Positions 9,678 to 19,355 of a stretch of DNA of 64,000 nt are shown in pieces. This DNA comes from Helicobacter aurati. GTDB lineage: Bacteria; Campylobacterota; Campylobacteria; Campylobacterales; Helicobacteraceae. The stretch spans positions 62,001 through 126,000 of the forward strand of contig NZ_NXLW01000005.1 of assembly GCF_003364265.1 (NCBI RefSeq), given 5' to 3'. Numbering within the stretch: the first letter of the stretch is position 1; every line of letters begins with the position of its first letter. The notes beneath the pieces are model-generated. The model was not told where the DNA came from, made no database searches, and saw nothing but the letters and a program-made list of their open reading frames with translations. The position numbers and the translations under genes were made by a program.

Positions 9678-10841
9678 TTATTTCGCTGCTTCTACAACTT
9701 TTTTCGCGCCATCTCTTAAATTCTCTGCTGCAATAAGATTCTTAATGCCTGCACCTTTGAGAATCTCTTTAGCTTTCTCTGCATTTGTACCGTCAAGTCT
9801 CACCACAACAGGAACATCAACGCTACTTATTTTTGTTGCCTCAATGATTCCGTTTGCAACTCTATCGCATTGCACGATACCACCAAAAATATTGACAAAA
9901 ATAGCCTTAACATTTTTGTCTTTGAGGATAATTTCAAATCCTTTAGCAACCGTTTGCGGATTAGCACCACCGCCAACATCTAAGAAATTAGCAGGCTGTC
10001 CACCCTCATATTTAATGATGTCCATTGTAGCCATTGCAAGCCCTGCCCCATTTACCATACAGCCAACATTACCTTCAAGCTTCACGTAACTTAGATTGCT
10101 CTCACTTGCCTCAATCTCACTTGGCTCTTCTTCTGTAAAATCTCGCATAGCAACAATATCTGAATGCCTATACAATGCGTTATTGTCGAAACCAAGCTTA
10201 GCATCAAGTGCCAAGAAACTTCCATCTCCTGTGAGAATCATAGGATTAATCTCTACTTGCTCTGCATCTTCATTAATAAAAACATCATAAAGTGCCTTTG
10301 CAAACTTACTAAAAGGTTTTTGCTGTTCTTTTGTAAGACCAAGTCCAAGTGCTAATTCTAATGCGTGAAATGAACGGAATCCAATAGTGGGATCAATTGC
10401 AACTTTAATAATCTTATCAGGACTTTTTTCTGCGACTTCTTCTATTTCCATTCCACCTTCTGTCGAAGCTATGACAATAGGGCATTCTAACCCTCTATCA
10501 AGGACCACAGCGATATAAAATTCCTTTTTTATATCTAAGCCTTCTTCAATGTATACTTTTCCAACTTTCTTTCCTGTTGGACCTGTTTGATGGGTAACAA
10601 GCGTCATTCCAAGCATAGAATCTGTCAAGGTTGCTACTTCATCCAAACTCTTTGCAAGCTTTACGCCACCAGCCTTTCCTCTTCCGCCTGCATGTATTTG
10701 TGCTTTTACAACCCATACACTGCCACCAAGATCTCTTGCAATTGCTTTAGCCTCGTAACCATTATTTGCAATACGGCCTCTTGGCACAGCTACACCATAT
10801 TTTTTTAAAACCTGCTTTCCCTGAAATTCATGTATGTTCAT
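9678..10841 (-). CDS. sucC: Succinyl-CoA synthetase (ligase), beta subunit
   Basis: The 387-residue beta subunit with the ATP-grasp domain at the N-terminal side (MNIHEFQGKQVLKKYGV, VVKAQIHAGGRGKAGGVKLA) and a C-terminal CoA-ligase domain (NGAGLAMATMDIIKYEGG, ANFLDVGGGA, FVNIFGGIVQCDRVANG). Length and motifs match bacterial SucC. It is the first gene of the six-gene sucCD-oorDABC run; AGGAGA lies five bases before the ATG. The 156 bases between the mltG stop and sucC should hold the operon promoter; they are very AT-rich (several TTATAA-like strings on the minus strand), but I cannot single out one -10 box. Confidence 0.96.
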   Translation of the reverse strand: MNIHEFQGKQVLKKYGVAVPRGRIANNGYEAKAIARDLGGSVWVVKAQIHAGGRGKAGGVKLAKSLDEVATLTDSMLGMTLVTHQTGPTGKKVGKVYIEEGLDIKKEFYIAVVLDRGLECPIVIASTEGGMEIEEVAEKSPDKIIKVAIDPTIGFRSFHALELALGLGLTKEQQKPFSKFAKALYDVFINEDAEQVEINPMILTGDGSFLALDAKLGFDNNALYRHSDIVAMRDFTEEEPSEIEASESNLSYVKLEGNVGCMVNGAGLAMATMDIIKYEGGQPANFLDVGGGANPQTVAKGFEIILKDKNVKAIFVNIFGGIVQCDRVANGIIEATKISSVDVPVVVRLDGTNAEKAKEILKGAGIKNLIAAENLRDGAKKVVEAAK

Positions 10842-10997
10842 CTGATTCTCCTATTTTTCACAAAGGAATTGCAAAGTAAGTGATAAATCTATTAAAGCTT
10901 CAGATTTTGCGTTTCGCTTTGATTAGCAAAATTTTCTTACAAATTGACTTAAAGAAAATTTAAATGTTATAAAATTTCACATTTTTTATAATAAGTG

Positions 10998-12029
10998 TTA
11001 ATTTTTTGCCTTGCTAATATTTCTAAGATGTTCTTGATAGTTGTGGGTAAAATCATGTACGCCATCTTTATTTCTCATGAAATATAAATAATTTGTGTTA
11101 GCTGGAAGTATAGCAGCCTTAATAGCCTCTATGCTTACGCTGCCGCTTGGTGTTTTTGGAATCCCAACATACTTATAAGTATTAAATTCACTTGTGTCAT
11201 TGCGGATTCTCTCTGGAGTGATACGAATATGCGAATACTTTCCATAGTTAAGCGAGCCATCCATTTGAAGAGGCATGTTTTTTGCAATGCGATTATCAAT
11301 CACGCTTGATACTAGTGGCATTTCCTTTATATTAGCAGCCTCCTTTTGAATAATCGATGCTTTCGCTATAATCTGAAACCAAGACTGCTCATCATAATAT
11401 CCAAGCAATTCATTGGCTAAATCCTTGTGCTTTTTTAACGAATGTTCAATAAGATTCCGAATAACAAACTCCTCACTAACATGATAAGGCAAACTATAAG
11501 TGTCTGCTAAAATAACCCCATCGCTATAAGGCGCATAAAGCGCGTAAAAACTCTCTAATTTTTGAATATCCAACTGAAAGACTTTGGCAATATCTCGCAA
11601 TAAAAAATAATTGGTTTCACCGGGTATAAGCGTTATGTTTTTTGTGGCTGCCTTTGCGGTTGTAAGGGCATAAAGAAAACTAGCTTTTGTAAGCAAAATA
11701 TCAAAATTTACATCAACATTCTCTAACGTAGAATCTACAATAGGATGAGGAATTTTAGACTGTATATATTGTGCTGGAATCTCAATCCAACCACTTTGGG
11801 GCTTACCCATCAAACGAAGCAAGTAAACATCATAGCGATTAATGTCATAGCCTTTGTTTTGCAAATATGTTATAATATTTTTTGCTGAACCCATGGGAAT
11901 AAATATCACTCTTTCAGATTTCATAGGAACAATAAGATAAAAACAGATGCCGAGTAATAAAACCAATACAGATCCGCAAACAATATTACAAATTCCTGCA
12001 AGCGAAAACGGCGAAAAGTTAAGCTTCAA
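10998..12029 (-). CDS. mltG: Endolytic murein transglycosylase MltG (YceG family)
   Basis: Inner-membrane lytic transglycosylase that cuts nascent glycan strands and sets their length. The C-terminal two thirds carry the YceG/MltG catalytic pattern: ASIIQKEAAN (the key Glu), a following VIDNRIAKNMPLQMDGSLNY, IPKTPSGSVSIEAIKAA and PANTNYLYF. An N-terminal anchor (VCGSVLVLLLGICFYLIV) is required for the family and lies upstream of the first in-frame ATG (11923). I therefore place the start at TTG 12029, giving MKLNF and 343 residues; AAGGG lies 11 bases upstream, slightly far. The frame stays open to 12623, but that part is Cys-rich and looks like the shadow of the opposite gene. It is divergent from the AsmA-like gene, whose longest frame overlaps its anchor. 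Family is secure, start is not. Confidence 0.85.
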   Translation of the reverse strand: MKLNFSPFSLAGICNIVCGSVLVLLLGICFYLIVPMKSERVIFIPMGSAKNIITYLQNKGYDINRYDVYLLRLMGKPQSGWIEIPAQYIQSKIPHPIVDSTLENVDVNFDILLTKASFLYALTTAKAATKNITLIPGETNYFLLRDIAKVFQLDIQKLESFYALYAPYSDGVILADTYSLPYHVSEEFVIRNLIEHSLKKHKDLANELLGYYDEQSWFQIIAKASIIQKEAANIKEMPLVSSVIDNRIAKNMPLQMDGSLNYGKYSHIRITPERIRNDTSEFNTYKYVGIPKTPSGSVSIEAIKAAILPANTNYLYFMRNKDGVHDFTHNYQEHLRNISKAKN

Positions 12030-12297
12030 CCATACAAATGCCCTTGCAGCACCTTGCCAAAAAACAGAGCAACTTACTCTAGCGGAGCAAAATCGTAAAG
12101 CGCACCAATCACTATATCTAGTATTGACTAACAACGGACAACAGCAACCTTCTTCCTCAAAAGCACCTGATTTGGATTCTAAGTACAAAGAATCTGAATC
12201 TGCAGAAGATTCTAACATTACCTTAGCACTATTGCAACATATAACCCCCCTTATAACAATGCAACATAATACAAAGCAACAAATGCACAAAGCAACT

Positions 12298-15200
12298 ATG
12301 AATAAAAAACTCATTTCAAGCCTTTCTACATCTGTTTTTCTCTTTAATAATACACAAAAAGAAACAAAATCGCAACACAGCAATACGGGAGGCTTGCCTA
12401 AAATCTTTACTAGCGAACCCCCTAGCAAACGTAAAAGACGTCCTGCTGTGCGTACACTGACTTTCATGCTACTTGTCTCCATTCTACTTATTGCAGGATA
12501 CAAAATCTTACGAGAGGGAATTAGCATTTCACATATTGCACTTGGTCCCATCAAAATGCAAAATGTATTCTTCCAATTAAATGAAAAACTAACACTGCGG
12601 GCAGATAATGTGGATATAAGCAACTTTAACTCTACTGCAACAACATCAACCTCTAATACTGCGGAAATCCTACAAAAAACTACGACTTACATCCAACGTA
12701 CTCTATATGTATTAAGTTATTTTGAAACCTTAGAGCTAAAAAATATTATGCTAGCAAATAATGAACATATCTCGATTTATTATAATAATGCAAACTATAA
12801 ACTAGATACACCGCTATTTAATGCGAATCTAAGCATAACAAACAACCAAAATAATATTCATCTTAAAATCAACACTTTCACTTTTAAGAATCATCCTGCC
12901 GCAATGAACGGTAACATTATCTATGTCATTCCAAAAAAAGAGTTGCTCTTTAACTGCGGGATAGTTATCCAATCCCAAGAAATTGTAAAGGCAAGCGGCA
13001 TAACAGATTTCCAAAAAATAAATCTTAGTGCCTCAAGTGCCATACTTAAGAATCTTCAGTCAATCAAACCATATATTGATGATTTGGAAAACCCATCGCT
13101 AAGAGAAACACTACAAAATTGGTTGTATAAAAAAGTAAAATATGATTCCATAGAGCTCACGCAATTTGATACAACAATACATATTAATGATATTGCACAA
13201 AGTCTTTTGCATAATACAAAAGCAAAAATGCGCATAAACAATGCAGCAGTAACGTTGAATCCTGAAGTAACACCCATTTATTCGCCAGAAGTATTACTGG
13301 AGTTTGCTGATGCGAATCTCAAAATTACTCCTTTGAATGCGACATTTGCCAATATGAATCTGCATGGTTCAGAAGTTTTAATTGCCAACATGCCAAATGC
13401 AAATATTTATATTTCTCTAAATGGAACAAATGTGCGATTAGATTCTCACCTAAACAAACTTCTCGAAAGTTACGGTATTTCACTGCCAGTAACACAACAA
13501 TCCCTTGCAAAAAACCAAAAACAAAACATCTATATGCAACAAGAAAAAGAGGTGTTTAATTCTGCCACCATACAACAAACCATACACGATACAGAGAATA
13601 CGGTAACTACAGCAATTAATACACATACTGCCTATAGCCAAGAATCCTCCGATAAAACACAACAAGATTCTAAAAAATCCAGAGTAACAGACTCCAAACA
13701 CAATAATACGTCTTCACTGACTGCAAAAACTTCTTCTTTGTATGACAGAATCCTTGAACTAAATCCCGATACTACAATTACAAACGAATCTCTTCGTACT
13801 TTCTATGCAAAAAACAACAAAACCACGAATCTTCACCTCAAAATCTCAATCGAACACAACAAAAAGCGTGTAACAGAATATCTTTTCTCTGTGCAAGGAT
13901 TGATACAAGCACAATCAACAAATATATCCGTCTTTAAAATTCCATTAAATGCCCATCAATTAAATGTAGTATTAGATATTACGCCTAAACAGAGTTTTAT
14001 ATATATTAATGGCACTAAAGTGCAATGGAAAGACATTGTAACTGCGGATATTAATGTATTGCTAGACTTGCAACAAAAAACACTACGTGCAAATACTTAC
14101 ATCTATGAAAGCCGACTGCATACAAATAATATTTATGTCTTTAACAATGAACAAACAAACAACAATCGCGAGCAATTAAACGATAAACAAACATTGCTTC
14201 ATAAGACTAATGTTATGCAACATGATGGAATCTATTTAGATAAATATGCCAATAATTCTCTACAAAACAAAAATATACAAAATGCTCTTAAAAATTACGG
14301 ATACACTATTTCACGGGTCAATGCACCTTTGTCTCAACACGATAAACAATCCTCTACTATTCACGATTCAATGCCAATAGATAAAAGCGAAATAGAATTA
14401 CATAATAGTGCCTTACCGCCAAGCAACACTCCGCCACACCTTAGCATAAAAGAACAAGAAAATATAGCGAACATCTCTAAAGAAGAGAACAAAGCAAAAA
14501 ATGATGAAAACGTCCTCAAAGAGCTTAAGAACAACCCTGTATGGGACGAACTAAAAATTAGAACAAAAAAAACAAGACCATTTAAAAAATTAAGTACCAA
14601 AGAACTAGAATCTCTAGCACTTCAACAAATCCAAAATGAACAACAAGGATTAAGTTTAGAACACGATTTCTTACGTATTAAAGACACAAGTCTCAATTTA
14701 TCTTTATCTTTTGCAAACGATATAATATCCTTGAATATTCCTGCATTGAGTTTATATTTATCGCAATCTAACGGGAACCTTACTATCAAAATAGAAAATA
14801 TTGAAAAAATACTTAAGTTTTCTCCATTGGCGCGTTATTACGGTCTGGCGCACGGAAATTTTAACATGCAAATTCCCTACAACAATAAAACCACTCAAAC
14901 AAATCTACGTAATAATGACAATACGATAAACAAAAAAGAACTTATACATACAACACAAACCCATGTTCAAACAGAGACAAAAAGTACGCACATTATTCTT
15001 AACTCTGCAAATAGCTCGCCACATAAAACAACCAATCAACATATCAATAGCGGATTGCTTCAAGCGGAATTTGTGCTCAATCTTACACAATTAGAGCATC
15101 CACTTTACACAATCTCACATCAAAGAGTTACCTTTCTGACGCTTAAAGGAAAAATAAAAGATGGAGCATTAACAATCACGGCTAATTCCAATCTTGATTT

Positions 15201-16206
15201 TAAAAGTCAAGATTCTTTAAGCATGCTTCGTATAAAAGGCTATCGCATTGATTTAGACGAAGCATATTCCTCAAAGATTCCATTCCTAGTAGAATTATTC
15301 AAAGACAAAAAGAAAGAAGATTTGCCATATTCGGAAGCAGCAATCCGACAAGAAATGCAACTTATAGCTATAAAAAACAAATTGCGCAAGAAAATGAAAA
15401 TCAATCCAATAGATTTCAATATTCTAGGCGAAAATTTACAATTTACTTTTTTGGGCTATACCATGCCTTTTGATTTCGTTACCGCACGTTTTATTGACGA
15501 GCGAATCATTATTGACGGGCAATATGGGAAAGGAATCTTTAATGCTAATATTATTAAAGATAATGTAAGCTTGCATGCAAAAAATTTCAGCGGAGATTTC
15601 CTGAATACCGTTCTAACTTCTACACGAGACGGAAAAAAAATCTTAGAAGATGGGATATTTAGCCTAGACTTACTCTATCGCGATGGAATCTTGAATGGTT
15701 CAACAGAATTCCAAAATACATCGTTGACAAATTTCAAAGCAATGCAAAATATTTTTTCGTTAATCGACACCGTTCCCTCTCTATTTATTTTTAAGAATCC
15801 ACATATCACGACTAAAGGCTATCAAATTAACTACGGAAAAATCTTATTTGCTATGAATAATGATTATATAGGGCTACAAAATATTTTTTTACTTGGACCT
15901 TCAATGGACGTAAATGGTTGGGGCATTATCGACAAAGATTCTCAAGAAATGAATATGAATCTGACTATCTCTACAATAAAAAATCTAAGCAAATTTATTA
16001 ATAAGATTCCAATTATCGGATATTTGATACTTGGGAGAGAAGGACAAATTAGCACTAATCTTATTTTACTAGGAAAATACAGCGATCCTAAAGTTCATAT
16101 TACTTTAGCCGCAGACATTATAAAAGCACCATTCAATATCCTACGTAGAATCTTCACGCCAGTTGACTTGCTCACAGATACTATTGGGGACGAAGAAATA
16201 TATTAA
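12298..16206 (+). CDS. Large AsmA/YhdP-like envelope protein (DUF3971-type)
   Basis: A very large protein of the AsmA superfamily, bridge-like proteins thought to carry lipids between inner and outer membrane. One membrane anchor (about TFMLLVSILLIAGYKIL) is followed by GISISHIALGPIKMQNVFFQ, the start typical of these proteins, then long beta-rich periplasmic sequence. The C-terminal AsmA-like region contains KGYQINYGKILFAMNNDY, MDVNGWGIIDKD and IPIIGYLILGREG. The repeated beta core is interrupted by polar Asn/Gln/Thr/Lys-rich stretches, for example around 13500-13740 and 14150-14600. The frame is open from ATG 11947, but that start lies within mltG; ATG 12298 is my working choice and neither has a good ribosome site. 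In C. jejuni an AsmA-like gene likewise diverges from mltG (from memory). Confidence 0.8.
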   Translation: MNKKLISSLSTSVFLFNNTQKETKSQHSNTGGLPKIFTSEPPSKRKRRPAVRTLTFMLLVSILLIAGYKILREGISISHIALGPIKMQNVFFQLNEKLTLRADNVDISNFNSTATTSTSNTAEILQKTTTYIQRTLYVLSYFETLELKNIMLANNEHISIYYNNANYKLDTPLFNANLSITNNQNNIHLKINTFTFKNHPAAMNGNIIYVIPKKELLFNCGIVIQSQEIVKASGITDFQKINLSASSAILKNLQSIKPYIDDLENPSLRETLQNWLYKKVKYDSIELTQFDTTIHINDIAQSLLHNTKAKMRINNAAVTLNPEVTPIYSPEVLLEFADANLKITPLNATFANMNLHGSEVLIANMPNANIYISLNGTNVRLDSHLNKLLESYGISLPVTQQSLAKNQKQNIYMQQEKEVFNSATIQQTIHDTENTVTTAINTHTAYSQESSDKTQQDSKKSRVTDSKHNNTSSLTAKTSSLYDRILELNPDTTITNESLRTFYAKNNKTTNLHLKISIEHNKKRVTEYLFSVQGLIQAQSTNISVFKIPLNAHQLNVVLDITPKQSFIYINGTKVQWKDIVTADINVLLDLQQKTLRANTYIYESRLHTNNIYVFNNEQTNNNREQLNDKQTLLHKTNVMQHDGIYLDKYANNSLQNKNIQNALKNYGYTISRVNAPLSQHDKQSSTIHDSMPIDKSEIELHNSALPPSNTPPHLSIKEQENIANISKEENKAKNDENVLKELKNNPVWDELKIRTKKTRPFKKLSTKELESLALQQIQNEQQGLSLEHDFLRIKDTSLNLSLSFANDIISLNIPALSLYLSQSNGNLTIKIENIEKILKFSPLARYYGLAHGNFNMQIPYNNKTTQTNLRNNDNTINKKELIHTTQTHVQTETKSTHIILNSANSSPHKTTNQHINSGLLQAEFVLNLTQLEHPLYTISHQRVTFLTLKGKIKDGALTITANSNLDFKSQDSLSMLRIKGYRIDLDEAYSSKIPFLVELFKDKKKEDLPYSEAAIRQEMQLIAIKNKLRKKMKINPIDFNILGENLQFTFLGYTMPFDFVTARFIDERIIIDGQYGKGIFNANIIKDNVSLHAKNFSGDFLNTVLTSTRDGKKILEDGIFSLDLLYRDGILNGSTEFQNTSLTNFKAMQNIFSLIDTVPSLFIFKNPHITTKGYQINYGKILFAMNNDYIGLQNIFLLGPSMDVNGWGIIDKDSQEMNMNLTISTIKNLSKFINKIPIIGYLILGREGQISTNLILLGKYSDPKVHITLAADIIKAPFNILRRIFTPVDLLTDTIGDEEIY

Positions 16207-16251
16207 GTGCCTCTTCTAACAATAACAACCGATTTTTCACATTATGAATAT

Positions 16252-17109
16252 TTATTTCTCTGCACAAGCCCATGTCTTAAGAACGGCAATTCTACTAATT
16301 TCTTCTTCACTAAAAAAAACGATAAAAGCATAATGATTCTCTTCTGGATTCTGCTTCACAAGAAAAAATAAGCGATTGTAATATGATAATGCCATAGGAC
16401 TTAATGGCTCTACTTGATAAGTAGCAAAGGTATGTCTCTTGGTGTTAACTAACAATCTACTAATTTGCCTTAATGGTTTTTTATCGTAACTAACAAGTCG
16501 ATAGTCGCGAAAATCCGAATAAAGCTTCACAACAGGTTCGTCCTCTGAATCCACAAAAGAAAAGTAAAGATACGAGGACATCTTTCTTAATTTATGTGCA
16601 ATCATACGCGAATGCTCCAATCGAATGACTTCGAAAAAATCCCAATAAACATCAGACATACCATACCAACCCTCTTTGTCAATATAGCTCAAACTAAAAT
16701 CGCCAAATGCTATACAGGGATTTTGAAATGTACGTAAATCCCTCAAATCACGGATTGAATTATCACAATGATTAGATAAAGACATTTTTGCAGACAAATC
16801 TTTAATATTGTCGAGAAATTGTTGTTGATAACGGAACTCGAACTGCACAACATAAGGAGTTAAGAACATATCATAATCATTAACGTATCCGTTAATAATG
16901 TCCCTACTAAGACCAAACTCATCATATCTATTAAGTAACTCATGTGAATGCAGTGCAGAAAAATTAATTATATCAACATAATAAGCATTGCCTGAAAGCA
17001 GCGGTTCTATTAATAATGTATCAACTGAATCTTTATAATTAATATCTTTATGCAACAAACCTTTTCCTCCAAAAATAGCAGGATTCAGAGATACCGACAT
17101 TTTCACCAT
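16252..17109 (-). CDS. Unrecognised 285-residue protein
   Basis: I do not recognise this protein. From ATG 17109 (GGGAAAATATT upstream; an upstream in-frame start at 17139 has none) it has 285 residues, no signal peptide, no membrane segment and no obvious nucleotide- or metal-binding motif. It is rich in aromatic residues (Phe, Tyr), acidic and basic in alternation, with segments such as GDFSLSYIDKEGWYGMSDVY and HTFATYQVEPLSPMALSYY, which suggests a globular cytoplasmic protein. It converges with the AsmA-like gene and follows a putative GT-C membrane protein on the same strand by about 130 bases, so the two may or may not be co-transcribed. The long open frame, good start and ordinary amino-acid composition support it being real. 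Confidence 0.7.
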   Translation of the reverse strand: MVKMSVSLNPAIFGGKGLLHKDINYKDSVDTLLIEPLLSGNAYYVDIINFSALHSHELLNRYDEFGLSRDIINGYVNDYDMFLTPYVVQFEFRYQQQFLDNIKDLSAKMSLSNHCDNSIRDLRDLRTFQNPCIAFGDFSLSYIDKEGWYGMSDVYWDFFEVIRLEHSRMIAHKLRKMSSYLYFSFVDSEDEPVVKLYSDFRDYRLVSYDKKPLRQISRLLVNTKRHTFATYQVEPLSPMALSYYNRLFFLVKQNPEENHYAFIVFFSEEEISRIAVLKTWACAEK

Positions 17110-17236
17110 AATATTTTCCCAAATATAGAATTCTCTCAAGGTATTCTAGATATAACCTTCCAATTATGAAAGTTTATCATTTATTATAAGTCGAATATTA
17201 GCAATAGGTTCGATTAATATCAGTATGCACTGTTTT

Positions 17237-18856
17237 TTACGTAATTTTAACAACATAAAAACTATAATCTGAAAATTGTCCAACATTTTTGACATTTTTT
17301 GATTTCACTTGATACTTTACAAGACGAATCAGGTTTCTCAATGAGAGATTGGGTATATCAACATTATACGGAGAAGCATAAAGCAACTCATAGTTAGATG
17401 GTTTCGAGAGAAACTCCTGTATGCTTGCACTATAAGCATACGGCACAACAATAATATCGCCTGCATTATATTGTTTAGAGGGATCATACATATTAACTGA
17501 ATCTAAATCGAAATGTTGTGCACCGTAAAATTTCAACCATCGATCAAAACTTACATAAATTTCCACTCCAGCTACAGGATTAATATCCTTAAGATATATC
17601 TTTGTATGTGGATGGCTCATTGTATACTCACTTAAAAAACGTACGCAGTTTTGAAAATTATTGGGAACAAGCTTATAATGACCAAACAGAAGCAGAGAAT
17701 TAGGTAAGACTGCTACAATAAAATATACTCCAGAAGCAATTAATAACCACCTATATACCAATAAATTTCTTGCAAAAAGTATGCTCACACAAAAAAGCGG
17801 TAAAGCAAAAATATAACAAGGCAGCATATAGTGATTAGCAGGAAAAATTCCCAATACAACGTATCCAGCAATAAAAGCCATACTAGCAAGTGTCAATGCC
17901 ACAAGAAGAGGATTAACATACCGTTTCTTTATCAATGTAACTAGCAAAAAACTACAACATAGAATCAAAGAAACCATGAGAAATGTCTCATTGAGAAATA
18001 TTTTCCATAATGTATAAAATATCTTAGATACAATCTTAAATGATTCATGGATAAATTGTCCACCATATCTTTCCATTGTTTGCTTTTGACTAAAAACAAT
18101 AAGATAATAGACTATCACCCAAACACAACTCGAAAGAACAAGTGCTATATCGAATAGAATCAATTTACCATTTTTGTTGCTTGAAAATAACAAGTAAGCA
18201 ATCAAATGACAAAATCCAAAAGCACCTAAAAGGATAAACGTAGTCTCTTTGTAATAAAGCGCGATGTTAGCACAACAGATTCCAATAAATAGCACAATAA
18301 ATGCTTGAATGCTTGTATTTGCATTATTATTCATGCGCAGAATATATGTATAGCAAGCCAGAAAAAAGCTTAAAAATACAAATTCCATACGTTCAGGAAC
18401 AAACAATCTCAAGTAACTTTGTATAAAAGCAGGCGCAATAAGCAAAAGAATGATGCAAAAAGCAGCAACGCATTTCAGCATTTGCTGTGTAACTACAACA
18501 TTCATAGAGTTTAAAATATGTTCTGTAATTCCACAAACAACATAGTGTAAGGCAATAATCACAATGACAATACACACCGCGTTAAAAGTATAAAATACAA
18601 TGGGTTTAGCTGCAAATATAAAACTCAAAATATTCAAATCTTGCCCATTTAGGGGGAAAAACCTCCCAATATTTATCATAATATGATGCTGAATAGGAAT
18701 ACTCTTATCAATTAACAATGTATTTGTTAGTGTATGATCATCAATGACACCAAAATTTGCAAAGCAAATAACGCCCAATAAATACACTAGTACAAAAACG
18801 CAGAAGAAATATCGATTCCCACTTAACTCAATGAGCTTCTTCAGTTTATCTTGCAA
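17237..18856 (-). CDS. Polytopic membrane protein, putative GT-C-type glycosyltransferase
   Basis: A 539-residue protein with about eleven hydrophobic helices through residue ~390 and a soluble C-terminal part of ~150 residues. The first helix (about 17-36) is followed at once by GVIDDHT, an Asp39-Asp40 pair in the first outside loop; this placement is characteristic of GT-C enzymes that use polyprenyl-phosphate sugars (family knowledge). The C-terminal domain has no motif I can name. The start is TTG at 18856 with GAGG nine bases upstream; there is no nearby ATG. A role in lipopolysaccharide or protein glycosylation is inference from fold-like features only; a non-enzymatic membrane protein remains possible. 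Confidence 0.65.
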   Translation of the reverse strand: MQDKLKKLIELSGNRYFFCVFVLVYLLGVICFANFGVIDDHTLTNTLLIDKSIPIQHHIMINIGRFFPLNGQDLNILSFIFAAKPIVFYTFNAVCIVIVIIALHYVVCGITEHILNSMNVVVTQQMLKCVAAFCIILLLIAPAFIQSYLRLFVPERMEFVFLSFFLACYTYILRMNNNANTSIQAFIVLFIGICCANIALYYKETTFILLGAFGFCHLIAYLLFSSNKNGKLILFDIALVLSSCVWVIVYYLIVFSQKQTMERYGGQFIHESFKIVSKIFYTLWKIFLNETFLMVSLILCCSFLLVTLIKKRYVNPLLVALTLASMAFIAGYVVLGIFPANHYMLPCYIFALPLFCVSILFARNLLVYRWLLIASGVYFIVAVLPNSLLLFGHYKLVPNNFQNCVRFLSEYTMSHPHTKIYLKDINPVAGVEIYVSFDRWLKFYGAQHFDLDSVNMYDPSKQYNAGDIIVVPYAYSASIQEFLSKPSNYELLYASPYNVDIPNLSLRNLIRLVKYQVKSKNVKNVGQFSDYSFYVVKIT

Positions 18857-19065
18857 ATAATTGAACCTCTTCTCGCTATGTTTAATTTAATCTTAGTTAT
18901 GCAGGATTATTAAATTCCATAACCCATAATGATTCCTATTCCAAGTAGAGAAAATAACTACTAGAAATTATATTGAGGCAATAACATTCGTTTATGAAAT
19001 GTAATTCGAAAGTGATTTTATATAACAATAGATTATTGCAGAATTAAATAAAAATTATTGTTCTT

Positions 19066-19290
19066 TTACTTATGTGTTTTACGATAATCCAGAATCATGG
19101 CATACACTTGATCTTTTAAGTGTAACTTTTGTTTCTTGAGAATCTCAATTTCTTGATTCCCTATAGGAGTGATTCCATCCTCTGCATTTTTTATTTTCTG
19201 ATCTAATTCATTATGTTCATTAAAAATTTTTTCAAAATGGGCATTATGCTGCTTTAATTGGCTAATTTCTTCTCGATACTCATGAAACAT
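19066..19290 (-). CDS. DUF465/YdcH-family small coiled-coil protein
   Basis: A 74-residue, highly charged helical protein. The pattern of the short N-terminal helix with HNAHFEKIFNEHNELDQKI followed by EIEILKKQKLHLKDQVYAMI and a basic end matches the DUF465 (YdcH) family, small proteins of unknown function with an antiparallel coiled-coil. AAGGAGAG sits close upstream of the ATG. It lies 65 bases downstream of ftsW on the same strand and is probably co-transcribed. No function can be assigned from sequence. Confidence 0.85.
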   Translation of the reverse strand: MFHEYREEISQLKQHNAHFEKIFNEHNELDQKIKNAEDGITPIGNQEIEILKKQKLHLKDQVYAMILDYRKTHK

Positions 19291-19355
19291 TAATCTCTCC
19301 TTGATGCAAATTGCACTATTTTATAATAAAAAAACTAATACTTGCCCGTTGATTG

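Noticed and set aside
12030-12623. 5' extension of the mltG frame
   Set aside because: Cys-rich, without a ribosome site, and it lies opposite the AsmA-like gene; reads like a shadow frame.
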